DNA of 64,000 nt from JAANXG01 sp034520625 (GTDB lineage: Bacteria; Pseudomonadota; Gammaproteobacteria; Arenicellales; JAANXG01), in the NCBI GenBank assembly GCA_034520625.1, contig JAXHNI010000013.1, forward strand, positions 1 to 64,000. The letters are read 5' to 3'. The notes beneath the pieces are model-generated. The model did not search any database. It was not told the origin of the DNA and worked only from the letters and a program-made list of their open reading frames with translations. The position numbers were made by a program, and so were the translations under genes. This document shows positions 1-7,949 of this stretch, in pieces (the stretch's first letter is position 1; each line of letters starts with the position of its first letter).

Positions 1-156
1 GATTCCGGATAAACGGGAAACACTGAATCTGGATAAGACCGTTTTATACGGAACTTGCCTCGACGCTGGCAGCGTTTGATCGGGCGGGGTGCTGCTTTTC
101 GCGCCGGATCTAAAGCGTCCCTCGCCTCGTGCCTGGTGTGTTGAATTCACTGCCAT
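1..156 (-). CDS. Possible partial CDS running off the left edge, unknown
   Basis: On the minus strand an ATG at 156 follows a strong ribosome-binding site (AGGAGG, about 9 nt upstream) and opens 52 codons without a stop to the window edge. The product begins MAVNSTHQARGEG and is rich in Ser, Arg and Pro; I recognise no family. It would follow dcd in the same direction. The good ribosome-binding site favours a real start, while the composition looks more like untranslated sequence, so the call is weak. Confidence 0.3.
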   Translation of the reverse strand, partial: MAVNSTHQARGEGRFRSGAKSSTPPDQTLPASRQVPYKTVLSRFSVSRLSGI

Positions 157-191
157 GTTCGTCTTCCTCCTGGACGGGGTGCGCGCGACTG

Positions 192-1319
192 CTACGGCGC
201 CATGAAGTGCTTGCTCAGCTTCAGGCCCTGGCTCTGGTAGCTTGATTTGAGGTCCTGGCCGTAGATCTTGTCGGGGAGCCCGGCGAGGGGCTCGTAGGCG
301 AGGCGGCCGACGATCTGGCCGTGTTCGATGACGAAGGGGACTTCGAAGGATCTGACTTCCAGGACGGCCCTGGAGCCCTGGCCGCCGGCGGCGGCGTCGC
401 CGAAACCGGGGTCGAAAAAGCCGGCGTAGTGGACGCGGAACTCCCCCACCAGGGTGTCGTAGGCGATCATTTCGGCGGCCCAGTTGGTGGGCACGCGCAC
501 AGCCTCCTTGCTGGCGAGGATGTAGAACTCCCCCGGGTCGAGGATCAGGCTGGGGCCGTTGCTGCGGTACAAGGGGTCCCAGAAGTCCTCGGGGCGGTAG
601 TGGTTCTTGCGGTCCATGTCGATCAGGCCGGTGTGGGAGCGGGCGCGGTAGCCGATGAGACCGGTTTCCGGGTCGCCGGCCACGTCCACGGTGATGGGCA
701 CGCCGTTCTTGATGTCGTCCTGGGTCAGGGGCGCATCGATGACCTTGAGCTCTTCCTGGAGCTTGATGTGCTCGGCATCGGAGCGGCCGGCGAGGCCGCG
801 GCGGACGCGGAGCTGGTTGAGGCGGCTGCCGCGGCGGACCAGGACGCTGAAGGTTCTGGGGGCAATCTCGGCGTACAGGGGGCCCGTGTAGCCGGACTTG
901 ACCTGGTCGAATTCCACGCCATGGTCGGTGATGAGGCGGGTGAAGACATCCAGGCGGCCGGTTGAGCTCTTGGGGTTGCCGATGGCGCTGTGATCCGCAG
1001 GCAGGTTAACCGATTCCATTAGCGGGACGATGTAGACGCAGCCGCGTTCCAGGACCGCGCCGTCCCGCATGTCGAACTCGTGCATGGCGAGGGCGTCGAT
1101 TCGGTCCCGCACGGTGTTGTGCTTGCCCGGCAGGAAGCTGGCGCGCACCCGGTAGGCCTTGTCGCCCAGGCGCAGGTCCAGGCTGGCGGGCTGGATCTGC
1201 TCGTCATCGATGGGGTCGGTGGCCTTGATGGCGCCCGAGCGGATGAGGTCGACCAGGGCCTGGGATGGGAGGACGCCTTTGGGTTGGGGGTCCATTTTTC
1301 TGGCGGGGTGGTCCGTCAT
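192..1319 (-). CDS. dcd: Two-domain 2'-deoxycytidine 5'-triphosphate deaminase
   Basis: Predicted cytosolic enzyme that deaminates dCTP to dUTP, feeding dTMP synthesis. The 375-residue protein is about twice the length of the E. coli enzyme (near 190 residues) and carries two DCD/dUTPase-like units. The first has the NPKSSTGRLDVF and GYTGPLYAEI motifs (near residues 110-150). The second has HYAGFFDPGFG and the EVRSFEVPFVIEHGQ strand (near residues 300-345). This long form is best known from Alphaproteobacteria. The ATG at 1319 shares one base with the stop of the upstream small gene; an in-frame GTG one codon earlier (1322) is the alternative and would give a GTGA overlap. It is the last recognised gene of the nrdJ operon, so its product meets the deoxynucleotide supply made by the reductase. 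Family call is firm; which of the two units is catalytic is not resolved. Confidence 0.85.
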   Translation of the reverse strand: MTDHPARKMDPQPKGVLPSQALVDLIRSGAIKATDPIDDEQIQPASLDLRLGDKAYRVRASFLPGKHNTVRDRIDALAMHEFDMRDGAVLERGCVYIVPLMESVNLPADHSAIGNPKSSTGRLDVFTRLITDHGVEFDQVKSGYTGPLYAEIAPRTFSVLVRRGSRLNQLRVRRGLAGRSDAEHIKLQEELKVIDAPLTQDDIKNGVPITVDVAGDPETGLIGYRARSHTGLIDMDRKNHYRPEDFWDPLYRSNGPSLILDPGEFYILASKEAVRVPTNWAAEMIAYDTLVGEFRVHYAGFFDPGFGDAAAGGQGSRAVLEVRSFEVPFVIEHGQIVGRLAYEPLAGLPDKIYGQDLKSSYQSQGLKLSKHFMAP

Positions 1320-1597
1320 CACGCTGCCAGGTCGATGAGGTCGTTTCGGGCGTGGCCGTGCTGCTGCCGGACCAGATCGAGGACTTCGGGGGAGCCGTGG
1401 AGCTCGTACTTCAGATTGTTGATGTCCCGGCCCTTGATGAGGATGCGCAGGGCATCGTGGCTGTCGGGGATGCGGATGTCGGCAAACTTGCGTTTTACCT
1501 GGCGGGCGGCGCGCAGGAGAACGGCCTTGGTGACGCTGTCGCCGATGAAGCAGGGATCCAGTTTCTTGCCGCCGACTTCAAAGTGGATTTCGACCAT
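1319..1597 (-). CDS. Conserved-looking 92-residue protein in the nrdJ operon, unknown
   Basis: A small soluble protein (begins MVEIHFEVGGKKL) that I do not recognise. It has no signal peptide, no membrane segment and a single Cys. Its N-terminal beta-like stretch is followed by an amphipathic, basic central region (AARQVKRKFADIRIPD), and the C-terminus is acidic to neutral. It sits between nrdJb and dcd, its stop overlaps the dcd start, and codon use matches its neighbours, so it is very likely expressed with the reductase. An accessory or regulatory part in deoxynucleotide metabolism is inference from position only. A modest AAGAGG lies just upstream of the ATG. Confidence 0.72.
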   Translation of the reverse strand: MVEIHFEVGGKKLDPCFIGDSVTKAVLLRAARQVKRKFADIRIPDSHDALRILIKGRDINNLKYELHGSPEVLDLVRQQHGHARNDLIDLAA

Positions 1598-1643
1598 TGC
1601 CTTGCCTCTTGTAGTTATGCTGCCTGGATCGGGCGCGTCCCTG

Positions 1644-1671
1644 CTCCCTCCCTCAGCTTCGAGGGAGGGAG
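1644..1671. other. Perfect 11-bp hairpin in the nrdJb/small-gene gap
   Basis: CTCCCTCCCTC (1644-1654) pairs perfectly with GAGGGAGGGAG (1661-1671) around the 6-nt loop AGCTTC. It lies in the 130-bp gap between nrdJb and the 92-residue gene, the only sizeable gap in the operon. No T-run follows in the direction of transcription, so it looks more like an mRNA-stabilising or processing stem than an intrinsic terminator. Confidence 0.5.
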
Positions 1672-1727
1672 TACAACGGTGTCCAATCCCTGGACTGAGG
1701 AGGAACCCGGTTTTTGAGCCGCGTGGC

Positions 1728-2471
1728 TCAGCCGCACTTGGACTCGCCGCAGTTCAGGCAGGTAAGGCAGCCGTCGAGCTGCACCATGGCCTTGGTATGG
1801 CACCGAACGCACAGGGTCGCGCCGTCGGGGAAGTCATCGTCTGACGAGCCTGAAACCGGCTCTTCCTGCTGCCGGCTTTTCGCCTGCTCGTACTTGGCGC
1901 GCGCTTCCTCGATGAGGTTCTGCTGGTGCTCGTCGAGGCCGGGTGTTTCCAGGAGGCCGATATCGATCAGGTGCCGCTCGATCACGCTGCCGAGCTCCGC
2001 CACCAGGGAGGGCATGTAGCGGCCGCCCTTGCGGAAGTACCCGCCCTTGGGGTCGAACACCGAGTGCAACTCCTCCACCAGGAAGGTCACGTCGCCGCCC
2101 TTGCGGAACACCGCGGACATGATGCGGGTCAAGGCGACGATCCACTGGAAGTGGTCCATGTTCTTGGAGTTGATGAACACCTCGAAGGGCCGGCGCAGCT
2201 CGTGCTCGGTACCCTCGTTGAGGACGATGTCGTTGATGGTGACGTACATCGCGTGCTCGGACTGGGGTGTCTTGATCTTGTAGGTGGAGCCGCGCAGCAT
2301 GGGCGGACGCTCCACCTGCTCGTGCATGTGCACCACTTCGGCGAGCTCCGGCTCCTGCCGGGCGGCAGACTTGCCGCCGCCCTGTTTTTCTTCCGGGGGC
2401 TCGTTCTGGACCACTCTGTAGTCCACGATGGGTTTTTCGATCTTGATGGCCATTTGGGTTTGCTCTGTCAT
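1728..2471 (-). CDS. nrdJb: Class II ribonucleotide reductase, C-terminal subunit NrdJb
   Basis: Second polypeptide of a split adenosylcobalamin-dependent ribonucleoside-diphosphate reductase, as known from Pseudomonas (NrdJa plus NrdJb). The 247-residue protein has a variable acidic N-terminus, a conserved core (near residues 60-165, including the RRPFEVFINSKNMDHF region) and a Cys-rich tail, CVRCHTKAM then CLTCLNCGESKCG. That tail fits the mobile cysteines that re-reduce the active site and/or bind zinc. It starts 40 bp after nrdJa in the same direction. MTEQTQ at 2471 is used; a second ATG (MAIKIEKP, 2453) is possible. The family gives the function; the tail motifs are visible here. Confidence 0.86.
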   Translation of the reverse strand: MTEQTQMAIKIEKPIVDYRVVQNEPPEEKQGGGKSAARQEPELAEVVHMHEQVERPPMLRGSTYKIKTPQSEHAMYVTINDIVLNEGTEHELRRPFEVFINSKNMDHFQWIVALTRIMSAVFRKGGDVTFLVEELHSVFDPKGGYFRKGGRYMPSLVAELGSVIERHLIDIGLLETPGLDEHQQNLIEEARAKYEQAKSRQQEEPVSGSSDDDFPDGATLCVRCHTKAMVQLDGCLTCLNCGESKCG

Positions 2472-2511
2472 CTGTCTGGTCTTATTCAGTCAGGCTTGTG
2501 CCTGACCTACA

Positions 2512-4665
2512 TTAAAATTTGCCGTAGTAGCCCTCTTTAAGAGCATCGAACAGGTTGGCGGCGGTGTGCATCTCGCCGTCGTATTCGATCTCCTCGTTGC
2601 CGCGTGCCGTGACCGTGGTGCCGTCCTTGAGGGTGAACTCGTAGACCGTGTTCTCGAGATCCTTCTCTTTCACCAGCACGCCCTGGAACGCCTCCGGGTT
2701 GAAGCGGAACGTGGTGCAGCCTTTGAGGCCGTTCTCGTAGGCATACATGTAGATGTCCTTGAAGTCCTCGAACCTGTAGTCCGTGGGGACGTTGGCGGTC
2801 TTGGAGATCGACGAGTCGATCCACTTCTGCGCCGCGGCCTGGATATCCACGTGCTGCTTCGGGCTGATGTCGTCGGCGGTGATGAAATAGTCCGGCAGCT
2901 GCCTGTCCGGGTCCTCCGTGTACGGCTCCGCCGCCTCGTCTATATAGTGCCTGTAGGCCAGCAGTTCCATGGAATTGACCTCGACCTTTTCCTTGGACTT
3001 GCGGCCCTCGCGGATCACGTTGCGGTAGTACTGGTGCGCGAAGCTCGGCTCGATGCCGTTGCTGGCGTTGTTGGCCAGCGACAGCGAGATCGTCCCGGTG
3101 GGGGCAATGGAGCTGTGATGGGTGAAGCGCGCGCCGGCGGCGGCGATCTCCTCCACCAGCGCCGCGTCCGCTACTGCAAGCTGCTGCATGTAGCGGCTGT
3201 ACTTCGCGTGCAGCACCCTGCCCTTCACCGTGTCGCCGACCTTGTAGCCGTCGCGGACCATCTCCGGGCGCTTGCGCAGCATCTCCGCGGTGACGGAGAA
3301 ATTGTCGTTCATGATGGGCGCCGGGCCCTTTTCCCGGGCCAGCTCGACCCCCTGCCGCCATCCGGCGAGGGCCATTTCCTTCGTAACGCGCTCGGTGAAC
3401 GCCAGGGACTCGGCTTCGCCGTATTTCATGCGCAGCATGGTGAGGGTCGATCCGAGTCCCAGGTAGCCCATGCCGTGGCGGCGCTTGTACTCGATCTCGT
3501 GGCGCTGCTTCTCCAGCGGCAGGCCATTGATCTCCACCACGTTGTCCAGCATCCGGGTGAACACGCCGACCACCTCCCGGAATTCATCCCAGTCGAAGTG
3601 CGCCTGCTCCGTGAAGGGGTCGCGCACAAACTTGGTGAGATTCACCGAGCCCAGCAGGCACGAGCCGTAGGCCGGAAGGGGCTGCTCCCCGCAGGGATTG
3701 GTGGCGCGGATGTTCTCGCAGAACCAGTTGTTGTTCATTTCGTTGACCCGGTCGATCAGCACGAAGCCCGGCTCCGCGTAATCGTAGGTCGACGTCATGA
3801 TCATGTCCCACAGGCGGCGGGCCTTGATGGACTTGTAGACCCGGCAGGCCACCAGCCCCTCGTCGTTGCTCAAGTAGCCCGTGCGGGAGGGCCACTCACG
3901 CCACACGATGTCGTCGGCCTTCAAGGCCTCCTCGTTGTCCTTGAGCTCCTTCTCGTCGACGGGGAAGACCAGCTTCCACATGCGGTCGTGCTTGACCGCT
4001 TCCATGAAGTCCTCGCTGATCAGCAGCGACAGGTTGAACTGGCGCAGCCGTCCGTTCTCGTGCTTGGCGCGCACGAAATCCTTGACGTCCGGATGGGCGA
4101 CGTCGAAGGTGGCCATCTGGGCCCCGCGCCGGCCGCCGGCCGAGGACACGGTGAAGCACATCTTGTCGTAGATATCCATGAACGACAGCGGGCCCGAGGT
4201 GTGGGCTCCGGCGCCGGACACATAGGCGCCCCGCGGGCGCAGGGTCGAGAACTCGTAGCCGATGCCGCAGCCGGCCTTCAGGGTCAGCCCCGCCTCGTGC
4301 ACTTTCTCCAGGATGCCGTGCATGGAGTCGTGGACCGTCCCGGAGACGGTGCAGTTGATGGTGGACGTGGCGGGCTTGTGATCCCAGGCGCCGGCGTTGG
4401 ACATGATGCGGCCGGCGGGAATGGCGCCCCGGCGCAGGGCCCAGGTGAAGCGTTGGTACCAGTGCTCCCGCTTGGCCTCGTCGTGCTCGATCTCGGCGAG
4501 AGCATAGGCGACGCGCTTGTAGGTCGCGTCCACGTCCTCGTCGATGGGCTTGCCGGACTTGCTCTTCAGCCGGTACTTGGTATCCCAGATGTCCAGGGAC
4601 GCCACCTGCAGGGGCAGGTCTTTTCGGGTTTCCTCGCCGGATGCGGGGACGTGCACGCTGCTCAT
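2512..4665 (-). CDS. nrdJa: Adenosylcobalamin-dependent ribonucleotide reductase, catalytic subunit NrdJa
   Basis: Catalytic subunit of class II ribonucleotide reductase; it makes deoxynucleotides with or without oxygen using coenzyme B12. Visible in the 717-residue protein are the substrate-site Cys region NCTVSGTVHDSM, the loop with NPCGEQPLPAYGSC (reactive Cys near the finger loop) and the IAPTGTISLSLANNASNG stretch typical of class II enzymes. The ATG at 4665 is preferred because GGGAGAG lies about 7 nt upstream; a TTG at 4695 in frame has no such site. First gene of the leftward operon. I found neither a convincing cobalamin riboswitch nor a good NrdR-box pair in the 240 bp upstream. Confidence 0.93.
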   Translation of the reverse strand: MSSVHVPASGEETRKDLPLQVASLDIWDTKYRLKSKSGKPIDEDVDATYKRVAYALAEIEHDEAKREHWYQRFTWALRRGAIPAGRIMSNAGAWDHKPATSTINCTVSGTVHDSMHGILEKVHEAGLTLKAGCGIGYEFSTLRPRGAYVSGAGAHTSGPLSFMDIYDKMCFTVSSAGGRRGAQMATFDVAHPDVKDFVRAKHENGRLRQFNLSLLISEDFMEAVKHDRMWKLVFPVDEKELKDNEEALKADDIVWREWPSRTGYLSNDEGLVACRVYKSIKARRLWDMIMTSTYDYAEPGFVLIDRVNEMNNNWFCENIRATNPCGEQPLPAYGSCLLGSVNLTKFVRDPFTEQAHFDWDEFREVVGVFTRMLDNVVEINGLPLEKQRHEIEYKRRHGMGYLGLGSTLTMLRMKYGEAESLAFTERVTKEMALAGWRQGVELAREKGPAPIMNDNFSVTAEMLRKRPEMVRDGYKVGDTVKGRVLHAKYSRYMQQLAVADAALVEEIAAAGARFTHHSSIAPTGTISLSLANNASNGIEPSFAHQYYRNVIREGRKSKEKVEVNSMELLAYRHYIDEAAEPYTEDPDRQLPDYFITADDISPKQHVDIQAAAQKWIDSSISKTANVPTDYRFEDFKDIYMYAYENGLKGCTTFRFNPEAFQGVLVKEKDLENTVYEFTLKDGTTVTARGNEEIEYDGEMHTAANLFDALKEGYYGKF

Positions 4666-4909
4666 GCCTTTACTCTCCCTACTCTTCACAGACAATTATT
4701 TAAGACTTATATATGGACCGGACCGGTATCGGATGGAATACCGGACCCCTAGATGTTGGGGTTTTGCGCGGCCGGAATCGTAAAATATTGGATTGCGAGG
4801 TGGGATGCAAGGGCCGTTCATCGGACCGGACGGCGCGACGGCGCCCGCTCGGCGGACCGGGCGCTGGGTCAGCGAAGGCAGTGCCGGCGGGCGGGCTCGA
4901 CGGTGCCGG

Positions 4910-5557
4910 TCAGGCGGTCTCGGGCTCCCGCAGGCAGGCGCCCGTAGCGCCCAGGCCGCAGTAGCCGCCGGGATTCTTGGCCAGGTACTGCTGGTGGTAG
5001 TCCTCGGCGTAATAGAACGCCGGGGCGTCGAGGATCTCGGTGGTGATCCGGCCGTATCCCTTCTCGGCGAGAGCCTGCTGGAACGCGTCCCGGGAAGCTT
5101 CGGCGGCGGCCCGCTGGCCCCCGTCATGGACGTAGATACCGGAGCGGTACTGGGTGCCGAGGTCGTTACCCTGGCGCATGCCCTGGGTCGGGTCGTGGGA
5201 TTCCCAGAATACCCGCAGCAGCGCCTCGTAGCTCACCCGGCCCGGGTCGTGGACCACCAGCACCACCTCGTTGTGGCCGGTCTGCCCGGTGCAGACTTCC
5301 TGGTATGTGGGGTTGCGGGTGTACCCGCCGGCGTAGCCCACGGCCGTGGTGTACACGCCCGGAATCTCCCAGAACACCCGCTCGGCGCCCCAGAAGCACC
5401 CCATGCCGAACAGCGCCCGCTCGAAACCTGCCGGGAACGGCTCCTTCAGGGGCGCGTCCAGCACGCAGTGCCGGTCCGGCACGGGCATCGCTTCGTCCCG
5501 CCCGGGCAGCGCGTCCTGTTCGGCGGGGATGGTGGTCTTTTTGTCGAACCAGTGCAT
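4910..5557 (-). CDS. msrA: Peptide-methionine (S)-S-oxide reductase, cytosolic
   Basis: Repairs methionine-S-sulfoxide in oxidised proteins. The 215-residue protein has the catalytic motif GCFWGAE and the MsrA landmarks GYAGGYTRNPTY, TGHNEVV, HDPTQGMRQGNDLGTQYRS and YYAEDYHQQYL. The C-terminal GYCGLGATGACL region supplies the recycling cysteines, as in the E. coli enzyme. The start MHWFDKK (5557) is preferred over the upstream ATG at 5575 because it matches the usual N-terminus of this subgroup. There is no signal peptide, in contrast with the second msrA at 12.9 kb. It is divergent from the SRPBCC gene at 5626. Confidence 0.93.
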   Translation of the reverse strand: MHWFDKKTTIPAEQDALPGRDEAMPVPDRHCVLDAPLKEPFPAGFERALFGMGCFWGAERVFWEIPGVYTTAVGYAGGYTRNPTYQEVCTGQTGHNEVVLVVHDPGRVSYEALLRVFWESHDPTQGMRQGNDLGTQYRSGIYVHDGGQRAAAEASRDAFQQALAEKGYGRITTEILDAPAFYYAEDYHQQYLAKNPGGYCGLGATGACLREPETA

Positions 5558-5625
5558 GAGGCCTCGTCTGTTCATCGTGTATCAATTACCATTGTCGAGT
5601 CTAAAAGATTGATTGTGTGAACACC

Positions 5626-6186
5626 ATGAAGTTCCTGAAGCGGTTCATCCTGATCATCCTGATCCTGGTCCTGGTGCTGATCGGGGTCGGCTACCTGCTG
5701 CCCGGCGAGGCGCAGGTGGAGCGCGACATCCGCATCGACGCTCCGCCGGAAGCGGTATTTTCCCATGTCAACGATCTGCGGCGGTTCAACGAGTGGTCGC
5801 CCTGGGCCGGCCGGGCGGAGGATATCGAATACAGCTACGGCGGGCCCGATTCCGGCGTGGGGGCCAGGATGGACTGGCAGAGCAGCAGCTCGGAGCTCGG
5901 CGACGGCAGCGTGCTGATCACCGAAAGCCGGGGCCCGGGCCGGGTGGTCATGCGCCTGGACCTCGGCGCCCGGGGACGCCCCACGGTGTACTTCGACATC
6001 GATCCGGCGAACAACGGCAGCCACGTGGTCTGGGGGTTCAGGGAGGCTTTCGACGACAATATCATTGATCGCTACATCGGCCTGATCATGAACTACCAGG
6101 TCGGCGGCGACTTCGAGCAGGGCCTGCAGAGTCTCAAGGCGAACGTGGAAGCGGACACCGACGTGGAGACGGGCACCGATGAGTGA
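5626..6186 (+). CDS. Membrane-anchored SRPBCC (START-like) protein
   Basis: The 186-residue protein has one N-terminal hydrophobic segment (FILIILILVLVLIGVGYLL, near residues 6-24) that anchors it or acts as an uncleaved signal. An SRPBCC/polyketide-cyclase-like fold follows, with the typical opening DIRIDAPPEAVFSHVNDL and the FNEWSPWAGR motif. Such folds bind hydrophobic ligands; no substrate can be named. The C-terminus is acidic. ATG at 5626 is used, with GTG at 5617 three codons earlier as alternative. Its stop overlaps the next gene by 8 nt, so the two are co-translated. Confidence 0.8.
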   Translation: MKFLKRFILIILILVLVLIGVGYLLPGEAQVERDIRIDAPPEAVFSHVNDLRRFNEWSPWAGRAEDIEYSYGGPDSGVGARMDWQSSSSELGDGSVLITESRGPGRVVMRLDLGARGRPTVYFDIDPANNGSHVVWGFREAFDDNIIDRYIGLIMNYQVGGDFEQGLQSLKANVEADTDVETGTDE

Positions 6187-6508
6187 TTCCGGCAACACCT
6201 TGTTCGTGGTATCCAACCGCGTCCCCGTGGCGGCCGCCTGGCGGGCGGAGTTCGAGCGCCGGTTCCGCGAGCGCGCGGGCCAGATCGACAGCCAGGCGGG
6301 ATTCGTACGCATGGACATCCACCGGCCTGCGGACGACGATTCCCCGTATGTCGTCCAGACCGTCTGGCGGGACGAGGCCAGCTTCCGCAACTGGGTGGGC
6401 AGCGACGACTTCAAGGCCGCTCACGCCAATCCCATGCCCAAGGAAGCCTTCGTCGGCGAGAGCCGCATGGAGCGGCACGAGGTCATCATCACCACCGCGG
6501 AATCCTGA
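6179..6508 (+). CDS. Antibiotic-biosynthesis-monooxygenase (ABM) fold protein
   Basis: A 109-residue protein of the dimeric ferredoxin-like ABM family, which includes heme-degrading IsdG-type enzymes and quinol monooxygenases. Typical features are the NRVPV start, the FERRFRERAGQID helix, the GFVRMDIHRP strand, the VQTVWRDEASFRNWVGSDDFKAAH region and a closing strand ERHEVIIT. It overlaps the SRPBCC gene by 8 nt (ATGAGTGA), so they form one operon. Heme handling is one possibility, but none of the catalytic Asn/Trp/His positions can be assigned with confidence. Confidence 0.75.
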   Translation: MSDSGNTLFVVSNRVPVAAAWRAEFERRFRERAGQIDSQAGFVRMDIHRPADDDSPYVVQTVWRDEASFRNWVGSDDFKAAHANPMPKEAFVGESRMERHEVIITTAES

Positions 6509-6511
6509 CCG

Positions 6512-6536
6512 GGAAGCCGGCGGAACGCCGGCTTCC
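6512..6536 (+). terminator. Stem-loop after the ABM gene
   Basis: GGAAGCCGGCG (6512-6522) pairs perfectly with CGCCGGCTTCC (6526-6536) around a 3-nt loop directly after the ABM stop. There is no T-run, so it may be a weak or factor-assisted terminator separating this operon from the Zur-controlled promoter that follows. Confidence 0.4.
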
Positions 6537-6570
6537 GGACCCCCTGCACCTGTCGCTGTCGCTCGTTTCA

Positions 6571-6602
6571 TTGACGATTGAAATGTTATGTTATAACATT
6601 TC
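6571..6602 (+). promoter_or_regulatory. Zur box 1 overlapping a sigma70-type promoter
   Basis: At 6580-6602 an 11+1+11 inverted repeat (left half GAAATGTTATG, centre T, right half TATAACATTTC) matches the gammaproteobacterial Zur operator with one mismatch between halves. It overlaps a plausible promoter: TTGACG at 6571-6576 and TAACAT at 6594-6599 with 17-bp spacing. Zn-bound Zur would therefore occlude RNA polymerase and repress the rightward barrel-znuA-znuB unit when zinc is sufficient. The downstream genes are zinc-uptake genes, which supports the assignment. Confidence 0.85.
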
Positions 6603-6630
6603 TTGCTCCCTCATCGACGAGCCCTACACA

Positions 6631-7938
6631 ATGCAAAAACGCGCCATCGCACTCTCCGTCGCACTTCTGGCATCACCGAGCCTGGGCAGCGCCGCCGACT
6701 CCAGCGCCGGGCCACAGGTCAACCTCGGCGCCATCCTCGACGGCCGCTACCAGGACGGCGAGCGCGAATTTTCGGAAACGGAGGACGGTTTCGGCCTCGG
6801 ACACACGGAGATCTCCCTGGACGCCAACATCGACCACCGCTTCCGCGGCCGGCTCACCACGGTGCTGGAGTCCCACGACGGCGACATCGAGCTGGAGCTC
6901 GAAGAAGCCTTCGTCGAGACCCTGGGCCTGCCCGGCGGCCTCAATCTTCGGGCCGGCCGCATGCTGTCGCAGTTCGGCTACCTCAACAGCCGGCACCTGC
7001 ACGAGGACGACTTTCCCCACCGGCCGGGGGCCTACCGCGCCTACCTGGGCGACCACTATTTCGACGACGGCCTCGGCGCCGAGCTCGTGCTGCCCACCAA
7101 CCAGTACGTCAAGTTCGGCTTCGAGGCATTCGACGGCGACAAGCTCGCCGCATCCAGCGTTCCGGGCCATGCACGCGACACGGTCAACGTACTGGGCGGC
7201 CAGATCAAAACCGGCGGTGACATCAACGACTCCAACAGCTGGCAGCTCGGGGTGAGCCTGCTGCACAACCGCAGCGGGTCGGCCATGGCGTCCTTCGATC
7301 TGCCTGACCATGATCACCATGACGAGCACGACGAAGATCATGATGACGGCCACGACGCCGATCATCATCGCCACGCCGGTGACCACGACGAGCACGACGA
7401 CGACCATGAGGACGACCACGGGCATGAGCACGGTAATGGAAACGGACATGGGCACGCCCACGGGCCGGCGGTCACCGGCGAAAACCTCTACGGCGTGGAT
7501 TTCACCTGGAAGTGGGCGCCGGACGGCAACTACCGCGAGCAGAACGTGGTTTTCACTGCCGAGTACCTGCTGCTGGATGACCTCCTGGACAACACCCTCG
7601 CGCAGGTGCAAGGGGCGCCGGACGACCTGAGCGGCTGGTACCTGTCCCTGGCCTGGCAGTTCGCGCCCCAGTGGACTGCAGCCGTACGCTACGGCGAGGC
7701 CGAGACCTTCCACAGCCACGACGTCGGCCTTCACGACGGCGATCTCGAGGGTCAATACGATGTCGATCGGCTCAAGGAAATCGACCTGTCCCTGGCCTGG
7801 TCGCCGTCGCACTTCTCCACCGTACGCGCCGCGTATACCCGCGAGACTCAACGGGTCCATGGACACTCGAATGATGAAAACATATTCATGCTGCAGTACG
7901 TCATGAGCCTGGGCGCCCACGGCGCGCATCGCTTCTGA
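6631..7938 (+). CDS. Zur-controlled outer-membrane barrel with a His/Asp-rich loop
   Basis: The 435-residue protein starts at ATG 6631 with a signal peptide (MQKRAIALSVALLASPSLGSAA). An earlier in-frame TTG at 6571 lies in the Zur promoter and is rejected. Alternating strands with many aromatic ends and a C-terminal Phe (GAHGAHRF) indicate an outer-membrane beta-barrel of the phosphate/zinc-porin type. A segment near residues 225-280 is almost entirely His, Asp, Glu and Gly, which fits a metal-binding loop. There is no TonB box or plug domain, so it is not a ZnuD-type receptor. Being first behind Zur box 1 and followed 11 bp later by znuA, it most likely passes zinc to the periplasm. Confidence 0.78.
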   Translation: MQKRAIALSVALLASPSLGSAADSSAGPQVNLGAILDGRYQDGEREFSETEDGFGLGHTEISLDANIDHRFRGRLTTVLESHDGDIELELEEAFVETLGLPGGLNLRAGRMLSQFGYLNSRHLHEDDFPHRPGAYRAYLGDHYFDDGLGAELVLPTNQYVKFGFEAFDGDKLAASSVPGHARDTVNVLGGQIKTGGDINDSNSWQLGVSLLHNRSGSAMASFDLPDHDHHDEHDEDHDDGHDADHHRHAGDHDEHDDDHEDDHGHEHGNGNGHGHAHGPAVTGENLYGVDFTWKWAPDGNYREQNVVFTAEYLLLDDLLDNTLAQVQGAPDDLSGWYLSLAWQFAPQWTAAVRYGEAETFHSHDVGLHDGDLEGQYDVDRLKEIDLSLAWSPSHFSTVRAAYTRETQRVHGHSNDENIFMLQYVMSLGAHGAHRF

Positions 7939-7949
7939 GGATCGCCGGA

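Noticed and set aside
2566..4752. A 728-codon frame opposite nrdJa
   Set aside because: Antisense shadow of a clearly conserved ribonucleotide reductase; no recognisable domain.
4666..4909. Cobalamin riboswitch upstream of nrdJa
   Set aside because: Expected because the enzyme needs B12, but I could find neither the B12-box motif nor the surrounding paired elements on the minus strand.
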